64,000 bases of DNA from positions 3,162,001-3,226,000 of the forward strand of contig NZ_CP096258.1 of NCBI RefSeq assembly GCF_023205015.1. Direction: 5' to 3'. The notes beneath the pieces are model-generated. The model did no database searches. It was not told the DNA's origin and saw only the letters and a list, made by a program, of their open reading frames with translations. Source of the stretch: Providencia rettgeri (GTDB lineage Bacteria > Pseudomonadota > Gammaproteobacteria > Enterobacterales > Enterobacteriaceae). Below, in pieces: positions 43,802-52,541 of this stretch (its first letter is position 1; each line of letters starts with the position of its first letter). A program made the translations under genes and the position numbers.

Positions 43802-44542
43802 CTAGTGATTTAGATGAGAGCATTTTGTGTTAACCATTACCTTGGTTATCTCTTCTTTAGTTTGAATTGGCTTGAGTTTATCCAGTTCAATCCAAACTGT
43901 TTTGGTTGATTGAAATCGGTTATCTGGCATCAAACCACTCAATTTAATCTGTAAGTATTGCTCTTTTTCTTTATCACTAACACCTTGTTTAAATTCTTCA
44001 TAAGCAACCATATATTTTTTTACTTCCTTACCAACTAACCCTTTTTTGAAAGTGACCAAAATTTTATAGCTAAGCTTTTCGTTAAGAAAATTTTTAACCA
44101 CATCGGGGAGTGATTGATATGCGGCAATTTTGTCGTCTTTTGCTTTTTGAATATATTGTGGGCCTCTTAGAGCCTGATTTGGCTGATAATTAGGTTGCGA
44201 TCTTGCTAACCCCCCCTTTTGAACCGGTGTCCTGTAGGAGCGATTTAGATTGTTTGGCTCCGAAATCGACCGATTTAAAGCCAATGCCCCAGATATATTT
44301 TTTTTATGAATATTTGAAGGCTCTGAATAGGCGTGCCTTAAAGTAAAAAGCCGAGTGGGAATTTTTGACCCACTCAAGTCAATCTGCTTTTTTTTAATAC
44401 TTCCAGCAAATTTATTTAATTTTAGCTGCTGATTCACAAGCTTTGTTTTAACTTCTTTATTTAATGGGAGTTTATTCAAATCGGGTATGACTGGATGAGA
44501 GATTTTGGTTAGATGAAAATTACTTATTAATTGGGTGGGCAT
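43802..44542 (-). CDS. unrecognised Asn/Ser/Lys-rich protein, possible secreted effector
   Basis: I do not recognise this 246-aa protein. The first 140 residues are polar and probably disordered, rich in Asn, Ser, Lys and Pro, with near-repeats (SEPSNIHKK, SEPNNLNRS). The last 100 residues (from about 145, LPDVVKNFLNEKLSY) look folded, with alternating helix and strand. It has no signal peptide, membrane helix or CxxC. AAGGAAG lies close before the ATG, which supports a real gene. A type III-type effector or phage-derived protein would fit this composition; neither is shown. Confidence 0.6.
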   Translation of the reverse strand: MPTQLISNFHLTKISHPVIPDLNKLPLNKEVKTKLVNQQLKLNKFAGSIKKKQIDLSGSKIPTRLFTLRHAYSEPSNIHKKNISGALALNRSISEPNNLNRSYRTPVQKGGLARSQPNYQPNQALRGPQYIQKAKDDKIAAYQSLPDVVKNFLNEKLSYKILVTFKKGLVGKEVKKYMVAYEEFKQGVSDKEKEQYLQIKLSGLMPDNRFQSTKTVWIELDKLKPIQTKEEITKVMVNTKCSHLNH

Positions 44543-44650
44543 ATTGCTTCCTTTTATCTAGTTATAAATTCAAACTATATTAAAAGAATTGATATCAGCC
44601 ATCTTTAACAAACCGAAGTAATCAAAATCGTGGATTGTAATATGAAAGGC

Positions 44651-44682
44651 TGTGCTATACAGGCGAGCACCTGTATAACACA
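44651..44682 (-). terminator. ccm operon terminator candidate
   Basis: A 13-bp stem with one mismatch (44651-44663 with 44670-44682, core CTATACAGG / CCTGTATA) lies 15 bases past the ccmH stop. The T-run after it is short. Confidence 0.5.
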
Positions 44683-44696
44683 ATCAGTGAAGAAAC

Positions 44697-45767
44697 TTAC
44701 TTATCGGATGGCAAGCCTTTCTTTTCATGTACCATCATTAATGCCTGCTCAACACTACGCTCGATAATCGGCCGACGTTGGTCATTTTCTGGCAGCAGTT
44801 TTAACATCATTTGCCAAGCAGAAATGGCTTCCGCGTAACGTTCTTGCTCAAATGCATTGAATGCAAAAATACTCAACGCTTTCACATTAGTGCGGTCTTC
44901 TGCGATCAGCTTTTTAAGTAATTCCGCACCTTGGCGGTTATCTTCAGGATCAGAAGAGCGCGTCAAAACCTCCGCATACCCCATCACTACATTTTCATTT
45001 TTAGGGGCTAGGCGATAAGCGCGGCCATAGGCATCGGTTGCCATAGTCGCATTTCCCAACACCATACCAATACGGCCTAGCATTTCCCACGCTTCGACAT
45101 TTTGCGGGTCTTCCTGCAATCGAGTGCGTAACCCTAAAGCAAGGTGTTCCATTTCCGCATTATTGAGTGGCGGCTCAGATGGATCTAGCGCTCTGTCTAA
45201 CAAAGCAGGAGCTTGTTGATAGGCATTATTCCAATCGGCCACTTTCCCGTAACTACCGACCTGATAATAAGCCCCACCCGCAACACCTAACGCAATGATA
45301 AACCCGGGTAAATAAACCCAATTGCTAGTGCGAGAGGCCTCAGGTAATGCTTCCTCATCCCCCTGCTCAACCTGTTTTAATCTAACGCGTTTTTTAGAAC
45401 GGGCAAAAATGATCCAGCCGCCTACCGCTATCGCAACAAACGGTAACCCCCATAGCATCACCGTGAGCGGTGTCAGTGGTGGGTTATAAGTGACGAAGTA
45501 ACCATAGCGAGCAACCATATAATCAACGATTTCATCGCGGTTTTTACCTTCTTTCATTAACTCATACACTTTTTGTCGCAAATCCAGTGCAATCATTGAG
45601 TTAGAATCCGCAATACTGTTGTTTTGGCATTTAGGACAACGTAGCTCTTCCGTTAATTTACGAAATTGCTGCTCTTGCTGTTCATTATCGAAAGTAAACA
45701 CTTCCGTCGATGCATATGTCACCGTTGCGCTTAACGCTAACATCAATAAACCCAATAAATACCTCAT
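44697..45767 (-). CDS. ccmH: cytochrome c maturation protein CcmH (fused CcmH-CcmI type)
   Basis: A 356-aa protein with a signal peptide, the redox pair Cys44/Cys47 (LRCPKCQN) that reduces apocytochrome thiols, a membrane helix at about 105-122, a second at about 150-170, and a C-terminal TPR region that holds apocytochrome c. This is the enterobacterial fusion of CcmH with CcmI. It overlaps ccmG by 4 bases (ATGA-type coupling). Confidence 0.95.
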   Translation of the reverse strand: MRYLLGLLMLALSATVTYASTEVFTFDNEQQEQQFRKLTEELRCPKCQNNSIADSNSMIALDLRQKVYELMKEGKNRDEIVDYMVARYGYFVTYNPPLTPLTVMLWGLPFVAIAVGGWIIFARSKKRVRLKQVEQGDEEALPEASRTSNWVYLPGFIIALGVAGGAYYQVGSYGKVADWNNAYQQAPALLDRALDPSEPPLNNAEMEHLALGLRTRLQEDPQNVEAWEMLGRIGMVLGNATMATDAYGRAYRLAPKNENVVMGYAEVLTRSSDPEDNRQGAELLKKLIAEDRTNVKALSIFAFNAFEQERYAEAISAWQMMLKLLPENDQRRPIIERSVEQALMMVHEKKGLPSDK

Positions 45768-46321
45768 TGGTTCGCCTCCTGATTATAGCGCTCCCAAAGG
45801 GGTTTAAATTCTTTTTCCCAAACGCGCTCGTCCATTGCCCCTGCGTGACGATAACGGATCACACCATTGCCATCAATTAAGAAGGTTTCAGGTGCACCAT
45901 ATACCCCTAAATCAAGGCCTAACATACCTTCACCATCAAATAAACTTAGAGCATAAGGGTTACCCAACTCACGTAACCACACAATGGCTTTATCCCGTTT
46001 ATCTTTATAATTCAACCCGACCACTCGAACACCTTGTGCAGACAATTTATTCAAATATTGATGCTCTGCACGGCATGTTGGGCACCATGTCGCCCAAACA
46101 TTCAACAAAATAGGTTGCCCTTGTGTTAATACATCGGATTCGTAGTGCTGCCCCGGATTTTCAAGTGATTCAAGGCGAAAAACAGGCACTGGCTTACCAA
46201 TTAACGCGGATTCTAATAAGCGAGGATCATCTCCTTCCGCATTGCGCATCAATTGCCATAACAGAACCGCAGCAATTCCTGCAAAAATAATAAAAGGAAT
46301 TAGGAAGACTTTGCGGTTCAT
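45764..46321 (-). CDS. ccmG: thiol:disulfide interchange protein CcmG (DsbE)
   Basis: A 185-aa membrane-anchored thioredoxin-like protein. One N-terminal helix is followed by the active site WCPTC (Cys80, Cys83) and the family GVYGAPETFLID loop with its cis-Pro. It keeps CXXCH thiols reduced for heme attachment. It overlaps ccmF and ccmH by 4 bases each. Confidence 0.95.
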   Translation of the reverse strand: MNRKVFLIPFIIFAGIAAVLLWQLMRNAEGDDPRLLESALIGKPVPVFRLESLENPGQHYESDVLTQGQPILLNVWATWCPTCRAEHQYLNKLSAQGVRVVGLNYKDKRDKAIVWLRELGNPYALSLFDGEGMLGLDLGVYGAPETFLIDGNGVIRYRHAGAMDERVWEKEFKPLWERYNQEANQ

Positions 46322-48249
46322 GCTGTTTCCCCTTGTAATTTACGACGACGATAACGTGGGTCAAACAAACAAAATAACGCACCGATAGCCATTAACACAC
46401 CACCAGACCAGATCCAACGAACAAACGGTTTATAATACAAACGCATCGTCCACGTATCTTTCGCGACTTCCTCACCCAATGCCGCATATAAATCGCGAGT
46501 AAAACCGCCATCAATCGCGGCTTCAGTCATAACAGCTCGGCTAACGCTATAAAAACGTTTTTCAGGCATTAAAACACCGATGACTTTGTCTTTCTCTTTC
46601 ACTGAAATACTACCAATAACGCCTTGATAATTAGGGCCATCAGCCTCTTTTACGCCATTAAATACAAAGGTATAAGCACGAATTGAAATGCTATCGCCCG
46701 GCTTCATTTTCACATCACGCTCAATACTGTAATTTTGGCTAAAGGCAATACCGACGATAGTTACCGCTAAACCTAAGTGAGCCAGTACCATACCCCAGTA
46801 ACTTGGCGTGAGCTTGATTTTCTTACTGATGCGCACTCGCATTTCCGCAAATGCAAGAATGGCTATCCAACACGCCATCATTAAGCCGACAACCGTCAGC
46901 GCTTCTACCCTATCTTCCATCAGTAATGGCAGGGCAAAAGAGAGAATAACAGTTAATACCGTTGCAATGATTAATAATTTTTTGATGGCGGCAGGACGGT
47001 CACGCCCCCAACGTACAAGTGGACCAATCCCCAGTAACAAGGCAAATGGCACCATCAATGCTATAAACATGGTATTAAAGAATGGTTCACCAATAGAAAT
47101 CGTGCCAAGGCCAATTTGTTTATGAACCAAGGGTAGCAATGTACCGAGTAACACGACTAACATCGCTGCTGTTAGGATAACGTTATTACCCAATAACATA
47201 GATTCACGCGACCATAAGGCATTGTTCACCCTTGAACGTACCTTGTGCCCACGCAGTGCAAACACCAGTAAAGAGCCGCCAATCACTAACACCATGAAGG
47301 CTAAGATGAATAACCCTCGAGATGGGTCTGAGGCGAAGGCGTGTACAGAAACTAATACCCCCGAGCGAACCAAGAACGTCCCGAGTAAACACAATGAGAA
47401 AGCAAAAATCGATAATAATAGTGACCATGCTTTAAACGTGGCTCGCTGCTCAGTGACGGAGAGTGAGTGGATCAATGCCGTTCCCACTAACCATGGCATA
47501 AAGGAGGCGTTTTCTACTGGATCCCAGAACCACCAGCCTCCCCAACCTAATTCATAATAGGCCCATGCGGAACCTAACATGATCCCCAACGTTAAAAAGA
47601 ACCAGGCTGCCATCGTCCAAGGGCGAGCAAAGCGCGTGAAGGAGCTATCTAACCGGCCACTTAACAATGCCGCAATCGCAAAGGCAAATGCCACTGAGAA
47701 GCCGACATAGCCCATATATAACAATGGTGGATGGAAAATCAGCCCAGGGTCTTGCAGCAATGGATTGAGGTCACGCCCTTCTATCGGAAAGGCGGGCAGC
47801 GTGCGAGAAAATGGATTTGACGTAAAGATGATAAACAGTAAAAAACCCACGCTAACCATCCCCATGACCGCTAAAACACGGGCGACAATGTCGAGAGGCA
47901 TTCGGTAACTGCAAATTGCCACCGCAAATGTCCAGCCACTCATTAATAATACCCAAAGTAATAATGAGCCTTCATGAGCTCCCCATGTTGCCGCAACACG
48001 GTACCAAATCGGCAATTGCGTATTAGAGTTATTGGCAACATAAGTGACTGAGAAATCATTAACAACAAAGGCATTCACTAATACTAGGAATGCCCCGGTG
48101 ACGCAGAGAAAAAGTAACCATGCTAATGGACGTGATGATGCCATTAAACGTGCATCATTACGTGCTACTCCCCAGAGCGGGTAAAAAGACAGCAAAACAG
48201 CGAGACCTAACGCCAAGCACAGTAAAACGCTACCAATTTCCGGGATCAT
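46318..48249 (-). CDS. ccmF: cytochrome c heme lyase subunit CcmF
   Basis: A 643-aa inner-membrane protein with about 15 helices. The tryptophan-rich motif GWGGWWFWDPVENASFMPW and a second WGAHEGSLLLW segment mark the heme-handling family, and a large periplasmic loop precedes the last helix. It works with CcmH to attach heme from CcmE to apocytochrome. It is the paralogue of NrfE encoded at 60271. It overlaps ccmE and ccmG by 4 bases each. Confidence 0.97.
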   Translation of the reverse strand: MIPEIGSVLLCLALGLAVLLSFYPLWGVARNDARLMASSRPLAWLLFLCVTGAFLVLVNAFVVNDFSVTYVANNSNTQLPIWYRVAATWGAHEGSLLLWVLLMSGWTFAVAICSYRMPLDIVARVLAVMGMVSVGFLLFIIFTSNPFSRTLPAFPIEGRDLNPLLQDPGLIFHPPLLYMGYVGFSVAFAFAIAALLSGRLDSSFTRFARPWTMAAWFFLTLGIMLGSAWAYYELGWGGWWFWDPVENASFMPWLVGTALIHSLSVTEQRATFKAWSLLLSIFAFSLCLLGTFLVRSGVLVSVHAFASDPSRGLFILAFMVLVIGGSLLVFALRGHKVRSRVNNALWSRESMLLGNNVILTAAMLVVLLGTLLPLVHKQIGLGTISIGEPFFNTMFIALMVPFALLLGIGPLVRWGRDRPAAIKKLLIIATVLTVILSFALPLLMEDRVEALTVVGLMMACWIAILAFAEMRVRISKKIKLTPSYWGMVLAHLGLAVTIVGIAFSQNYSIERDVKMKPGDSISIRAYTFVFNGVKEADGPNYQGVIGSISVKEKDKVIGVLMPEKRFYSVSRAVMTEAAIDGGFTRDLYAALGEEVAKDTWTMRLYYKPFVRWIWSGGVLMAIGALFCLFDPRYRRRKLQGETA

Positions 48250-48737
48250 GATGCGTTGTCCTTATAGGCAGCAGCTGGCCTGCGGTGGTTTTCCTGCATC
48301 GCTTTTTCAACTTCTGGCGGCGTGTAGTTTTCATCATGTTTCGCAAGGACTTCTTTCGCTAAAATATGATTATTCTCTTGTAATTCGCCTTGAACAACGA
48401 CACCTTGCCCTTCTTTGAATAAGTCAGGCAAAATTCCGTGATAGCTGACGTCCACTTCACCTTCGGCATCATAAACCGTAAAAGTGATATTGACAGCATT
48501 AGAGACAGGGTCAGAATCGCGTACCACACTGCCTGGCATCACCATACCGCCAACGCGCAAACGTTGTCCAACTTCAGGAACTTGCTGAGTTTCCCGCTTA
48601 CCGTAGAGGATTTCACCGGGGGTATAAAACAAGTCAATACTTGAGCGCAATGCGTAGAGAATCAATGCGAGGGTTAACCCCACGCCAACCAATATGGAAC
48701 AGATCAACCAAAGTCGGTTACGACGACGAATATTCAC
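48246..48737 (-). CDS. ccmE: heme chaperone CcmE
   Basis: A 163-aa protein with one N-terminal membrane anchor and a periplasmic OB-fold. His134 in LAKHDENY, with Tyr138 four residues later, is the HxxxY motif that binds heme covalently. It carries heme from CcmC to CcmF-CcmH. Release of heme-loaded CcmE needs CcmAB, which are not in this cluster. It overlaps ccmD and ccmF by 4 bases. Confidence 0.95.
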   Translation of the reverse strand: MNIRRRNRLWLICSILVGVGLTLALILYALRSSIDLFYTPGEILYGKRETQQVPEVGQRLRVGGMVMPGSVVRDSDPVSNAVNITFTVYDAEGEVDVSYHGILPDLFKEGQGVVVQGELQENNHILAKEVLAKHDENYTPPEVEKAMQENHRRPAAAYKDNAS

Positions 48738-48946
48738 ACACCCTCCCTACGCGCTCTTGCTGCTTTTTGCCTGACTTCACGAGCTTGCTGTTGAATAATG
48801 GCATTTATTATCATTTTTCTTTGTATGTATGTATGCAAACAGAGTAACAAAATAGGTATTAATGTCAGCGCAACCGCCAGCCATACATAAAAACCATAGC
48901 CGCCCATCGCCCAAAACTCACTCCAAGATGCAAATGCGCTAGTCAT
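48734..48946 (-). CDS. ccmD: heme exporter protein CcmD
   Basis: A 70-aa protein with a single membrane helix (FYVWLAVALTLIPILLLCL) and a basic tail (RQKAARARRE), as usual for CcmD, which bridges CcmC and CcmE. It overlaps ccmC and ccmE by 4 bases each. Confidence 0.93.
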   Translation of the reverse strand: MTSAFASWSEFWAMGGYGFYVWLAVALTLIPILLLCLHTYIQRKMIINAIIQQQAREVRQKAARARREGV

Positions 48947-49683
48947 GATTGATGTCCTTTTTTATTCACAATATCTAATACCCATGGGCGGTTACGTTCT
49001 AACATCAATAATTGGCTACGTAAACGGATCAACGTTAATGAGATAAAGAGAAATAGGTAACCAAGAATAGCTAAACGTAATGGGGTACGCATAGCTGGAT
49101 CAATACTTTCTTGCATACGCGTTGAAGGTTGATGCAAGGTTTGCCACCATTCAACTGAATAATGAATGATAGGTAGGTTAATCACGCCAATTAAGACTAG
49201 AATCGCAGCGGCCTTGCCTGCGGTGCGACGATCATCAAAAGCATGCCATAAAGCGATAATCCCCACATACAGAAAAAATAGAATTAATTCAGAGGTTAAA
49301 CGTGCATCCCATACCCACCATGCTCCCCACATGGGTTTACCCCATGTCGCTCCCGTAACCAATGCGATAAAGGTAAATACCGCCCCGACAGGCGCCATTG
49401 CCGCTATCGCCAACTCAGAGACTTTCATTTGCCATACGAGACCGACAAAAGCGGTGATTGCCATGGTGGCATAGATCCCCATTGACCACATTGCAGCAGG
49501 CACATGGATATACATAATACGATAACTTTGGCTTTGGACTTTATCGGTTGGCGCAAAACCAAATCCCCAAATCCATCCCACCGCTAAACAAATTACACTC
49601 AATATAATAAACCACGGTATTAGGCGCCCACATAGCCGATAAAGGTTGGCTGGAATGGCAAGTTGATGAAGCTTTTTCCACAT
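48943..49683 (-). CDS. ccmC: heme transporter/lyase CcmC
   Basis: A 246-aa protein with six membrane helices and the heme-handling motif GKPMWGAWWVWDARLTSELIL, with flanking histidines. It loads heme onto CcmE. It is the first ccm gene here: the 197 bases before it lead directly to napC, where ccmA and ccmB normally stand. The ATG has AGGG at a long spacing, so ccmCDEFGH may be a separate transcript or read through from nap. Confidence 0.95.
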   Translation of the reverse strand: MWKKLHQLAIPANLYRLCGRLIPWFIILSVICLAVGWIWGFGFAPTDKVQSQSYRIMYIHVPAAMWSMGIYATMAITAFVGLVWQMKVSELAIAAMAPVGAVFTFIALVTGATWGKPMWGAWWVWDARLTSELILFFLYVGIIALWHAFDDRRTAGKAAAILVLIGVINLPIIHYSVEWWQTLHQPSTRMQESIDPAMRTPLRLAILGYLFLFISLTLIRLRSQLLMLERNRPWVLDIVNKKGHQS

Positions 49684-49787
49684 AGTTTAATTACCCTGAT
49701 TTATTATATTGTTAGTAAATGCTGCGTGACAGAATCATACAATACACATTACAAAAGCAAATATATTGATTTAACACAAATATAACT

Positions 49788-49821
49788 TAGGCTGATCATA
49801 CTCAAACGCATAACCAGCCTA
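49788..49821 (-). terminator. weak hairpin between napC and ccmC
   Basis: A 7-bp stem TAGGCTG (49788-49794) / CAGCCTA (49815-49821) with a 20-base loop lies about 60 bases past the napC stop. With no T-run it may only attenuate nap transcription into ccm. Confidence 0.35.
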
Positions 49822-49880
49822 TTTATTGGTCACTACTTATAATTCATCGGAATAACTCATCATAAAATGATTACCTTGAA

Positions 49881-50519
49881 TTAAAAGCCAGGTTCAACTT
49901 CACGCATGTCTGGCAACTTATGGGCGATCCCTTTATGGCAATCAATACAGGTTTTGCCATCCGTGATGGCTTGGTCATGCATTTTAGCTGCAACCCCTTT
50001 TTGTGCCGTGAAGTCCATATATTCAAAGTTATGGCAGTTACGGCACTCTTGTGAGTCGTTATTTTTCATTCGCCGCCACTCACTTTGCGCCATCGCTAAC
50101 CGATGGTCCTCAAATTTTTGTGGCGTGTCGATGATGCCAAAAATTTTCCCGTATAACTCCTTGCTCGCTTGAATTTTACGCACCATTTTGGGGCCGAACT
50201 CATGCGGTACGTGACAATCTGGGCAAGTTGCACGGACACCACTACGGTTAGTATAGTGAATAGTATCCATATATTCTTCATAGACATTCTCACGCATTTC
50301 ATGGCAGCTAATACAGAACTCTTCCGTATTGGCCATTTCCATACCCGTATTGAAGCCGCCCCAGAAGATAACACCACTCACAAAACCAATCAGTAATAAG
50401 GTTCCTAACGCTAAACGACTTGGCCTACGCCACCACCGCCATACTCGGCCAATTAACCCAAACAAACCCTTTTTCTTCGGCTTGTCATCATGTGTTTGTT
50501 TATCATTGTTATTTGACAT
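49881..50519 (-). CDS. napC: tetraheme cytochrome c NapC, quinol dehydrogenase
   Basis: A 212-aa NapC/NirT-family cytochrome. One N-terminal membrane helix (LALGTLLLIGFVSGVIFWGG) is followed by four CXXCH sites (CISCH, CPDCH, CRNCH, CIDCH). It oxidises menaquinol and passes electrons through NapB to NapA. AAGGGGGAA precedes the ATG. It lies 9 bases after napB. Confidence 0.97.
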   Translation of the reverse strand: MSNNNDKQTHDDKPKKKGLFGLIGRVWRWWRRPSRLALGTLLLIGFVSGVIFWGGFNTGMEMANTEEFCISCHEMRENVYEEYMDTIHYTNRSGVRATCPDCHVPHEFGPKMVRKIQASKELYGKIFGIIDTPQKFEDHRLAMAQSEWRRMKNNDSQECRNCHNFEYMDFTAQKGVAAKMHDQAITDGKTCIDCHKGIAHKLPDMREVEPGF

Positions 50520-50528
50520 AATTCCCCC

Positions 50529-50978
50529 TTATTTCCCAAAACCTTTGGATGGGGTAAATGTGTTATCAACAATCGGTGCTGTGTCTGATTGCGGCACGTG
50601 GCACTGTAGACAGAAGTAGCGGTTTGGTGCGACTTCACCAAGGACTTTGCCTGTTGCATCCATAAAGTGCGTTGGGCTAACTCTAGGTGCCCCTGTGGTA
50701 CGATAATTTTCCACGCCATGGCATTGCAAACAACGATTAGTATTAGTGGTAATTTGATAACCTTCAACACTATGTGGGATCATTGGTGGCTGATTCACAT
50801 AGTTTAATGCCATTCTTTCTTGCTCTTTCGGAATATGAATGCTTCCTTCTGACGTACCGGATACTTCTGGTGATTGGGTCAGGTCTACACCATTAGCAGC
50901 CCAAACAAGACTGCTTACAACAAAGGCCATTCCAGCCACCCAACGGCTGATCGTCTTTTTCAGGACAGGATTTTTCAT
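50529..50978 (-). CDS. napB: diheme cytochrome c NapB
   Basis: A 149-aa periplasmic cytochrome with a signal peptide and two heme sites, RCLQCH and FCLQCH. It is the small subunit of the Nap nitrate reductase. The ATG at 50978 overlaps the napH stop (ATGA) and gives the same length as E. coli NapB. Confidence 0.95.
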   Translation of the reverse strand: MKNPVLKKTISRWVAGMAFVVSSLVWAANGVDLTQSPEVSGTSEGSIHIPKEQERMALNYVNQPPMIPHSVEGYQITTNTNRCLQCHGVENYRTTGAPRVSPTHFMDATGKVLGEVAPNRYFCLQCHVPQSDTAPIVDNTFTPSKGFGK

Positions 50979-51838
50979 GATTTTGCTCCCGAACTCCATC
51001 TTAGTGTTATTTTAAAAACATCCTCAGAACAAACATCGATGCAACGACCGCAAGTAATACAATCTTTATCGGATATCTGCGCTGGAGCTTGTTTATCTAG
51101 GACCGGTGCGCGCAGAACTTGCGGCTCCGGGCAAATGTGGAAACAGTCCATACAACGGCTACAGTTTTCTTTATTTTCCGCTGTAACAACTAATGCGCCT
51201 TTACACCCAGCTACGCCATATAGCGCACCTAATGGGCAAAGGTGACCGCACCAACCATGTTCCACAACGAGTAAATCGAATAAAAACAGTGCAACTAAAA
51301 CCAATGCACCGCTGCCAAAACCAAAAATTAAACTGCGCCCCATTAATGAAACAGGATTAAGCCATTCCCAAAGTAAGGTGCCTGTGATCGCAGAGCCGAT
51401 CAGGATCACCACCAGCAAGACATAGCGAATATTGCGCGGTATAGTTGCAGACTGGTTAAAATCAAACTTGCGTCTTAACCACGCCGCCGCATCCGTCACT
51501 GGGTTTACAGGGCAGACCCAACTGCAGAAAATACGCTTACCCAACAGTGCATAAACCCCGAATACGATAGCCGCCCCAACTAATGCGGAGATCCCCGGTA
51601 AGTAACCACTTGCTAAGCTCTCTAAAGTAATTAAAGGATCAGTCAAAGGTACGGTGTCTAACAATAAACTACTGCTGTAGTTACCCTTTAAAATCCACAC
51701 CCCAAACCATGGCCCACTCAAGAACATCGCTAACACCAGCAATTGGCTTATGCGTCTAAACACCAACCATTTGTGGCTTTGCCACCAGCCTTTTTTTGCC
51801 TGAGCTTCACGTCCGGCATCACGTTTACGATTCGCCAT
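50975..51838 (-). CDS. napH: ferredoxin-type quinol dehydrogenase subunit NapH
   Basis: A 287-aa inner-membrane protein with four helices, two CxxxCP motifs (CSWVCPVNP and CGHLCPLG) facing the cytoplasm, and two C-terminal 4Fe-4S clusters (CSRCMDCFHICPEP, CITCGRCIDVC). With NapG it forms a second quinol route into Nap. The ATG at 51838 follows GGAGGG and gives the E. coli length; the gene overlaps napG by 14 bases. Confidence 0.95.
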   Translation of the reverse strand: MANRKRDAGREAQAKKGWWQSHKWLVFRRISQLLVLAMFLSGPWFGVWILKGNYSSSLLLDTVPLTDPLITLESLASGYLPGISALVGAAIVFGVYALLGKRIFCSWVCPVNPVTDAAAWLRRKFDFNQSATIPRNIRYVLLVVILIGSAITGTLLWEWLNPVSLMGRSLIFGFGSGALVLVALFLFDLLVVEHGWCGHLCPLGALYGVAGCKGALVVTAENKENCSRCMDCFHICPEPQVLRAPVLDKQAPAQISDKDCITCGRCIDVCSEDVFKITLRWSSGAKS

Positions 51839-52535
51839 TGTTACCCTCCAGCCAACCAAAGCGGTAATGGTGACCTAACTCACCTTTTGCTAACGACCTT
51901 GGTAATACCTTGATAGCCGCCTCTTCCAATACACAAGCCTGTTCACATTTACCGCAGCCCGTGCAGTAGTTGCTATTGACTGTGGGTAAGAAGCGCGCGT
52001 GCTTACCCGTTCGGTGGTTTTGTTCCAGTTCCAATGTGATAGCTTCATCAATCAGTGGACATACGCGGTAACATACATCACACCTTAACCCTTGAAAGTT
52101 AAGGCAGTTTTCCTGATCGAGTAAAACAGCTAACCCCATGCGTGCATCATTAATCGACTCAATGTCTTTATCTAATGCACCACTTGGGCAAACCTTAGCG
52201 CAAGGAATGTCCTCACACATTTCACACGGCTTTTCTCGGGCGATAAAGTACGGCGTTCCTGAAGCCAAACCGGATGCCAATGTCGCTAATTTCAACATGT
52301 CATACGGGCAGGCTTGAACACATTGCCCACAACGGACACATGCACTGGCAAATGTTTTTTCATCAAGGGCACCCGGCGGGCGGAGCTTGACGCCACTCGC
52401 ACGGGAAGTTTGTTGCTGAAGCCCCAGCACCACACCAACAGCCGCCACCCCACCCGCAGTGCGGGCGACATCGCGTAAAAAGCGACGACGGCTGTTCTGG
52501 GACTTAGCCTGTTGAGACTTAGCTTTCTGGGGCAT
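51825..52535 (-). CDS. napG: ferredoxin-type protein NapG
   Basis: A 236-aa iron-sulfur protein with a twin-arginine signal (SRRRFLRDVAR) and four 4Fe-4S motifs (CVRCGQCVQACP, CEMCEDIPCAKVCP, CDVCYRVCP, CTGCGKCEQAC). It acts in the periplasm with NapH. The ATG at 52535 follows AAAGGTG; a TTG at 52541 right after the napA stop is an alternative. Confidence 0.95.
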   Translation of the reverse strand: MPQKAKSQQAKSQNSRRRFLRDVARTAGGVAAVGVVLGLQQQTSRASGVKLRPPGALDEKTFASACVRCGQCVQACPYDMLKLATLASGLASGTPYFIAREKPCEMCEDIPCAKVCPSGALDKDIESINDARMGLAVLLDQENCLNFQGLRCDVCYRVCPLIDEAITLELEQNHRTGKHARFLPTVNSNYCTGCGKCEQACVLEEAAIKVLPRSLAKGELGHHYRFGWLEGNNGES

Positions 52536-52541
52536 GAGCAA

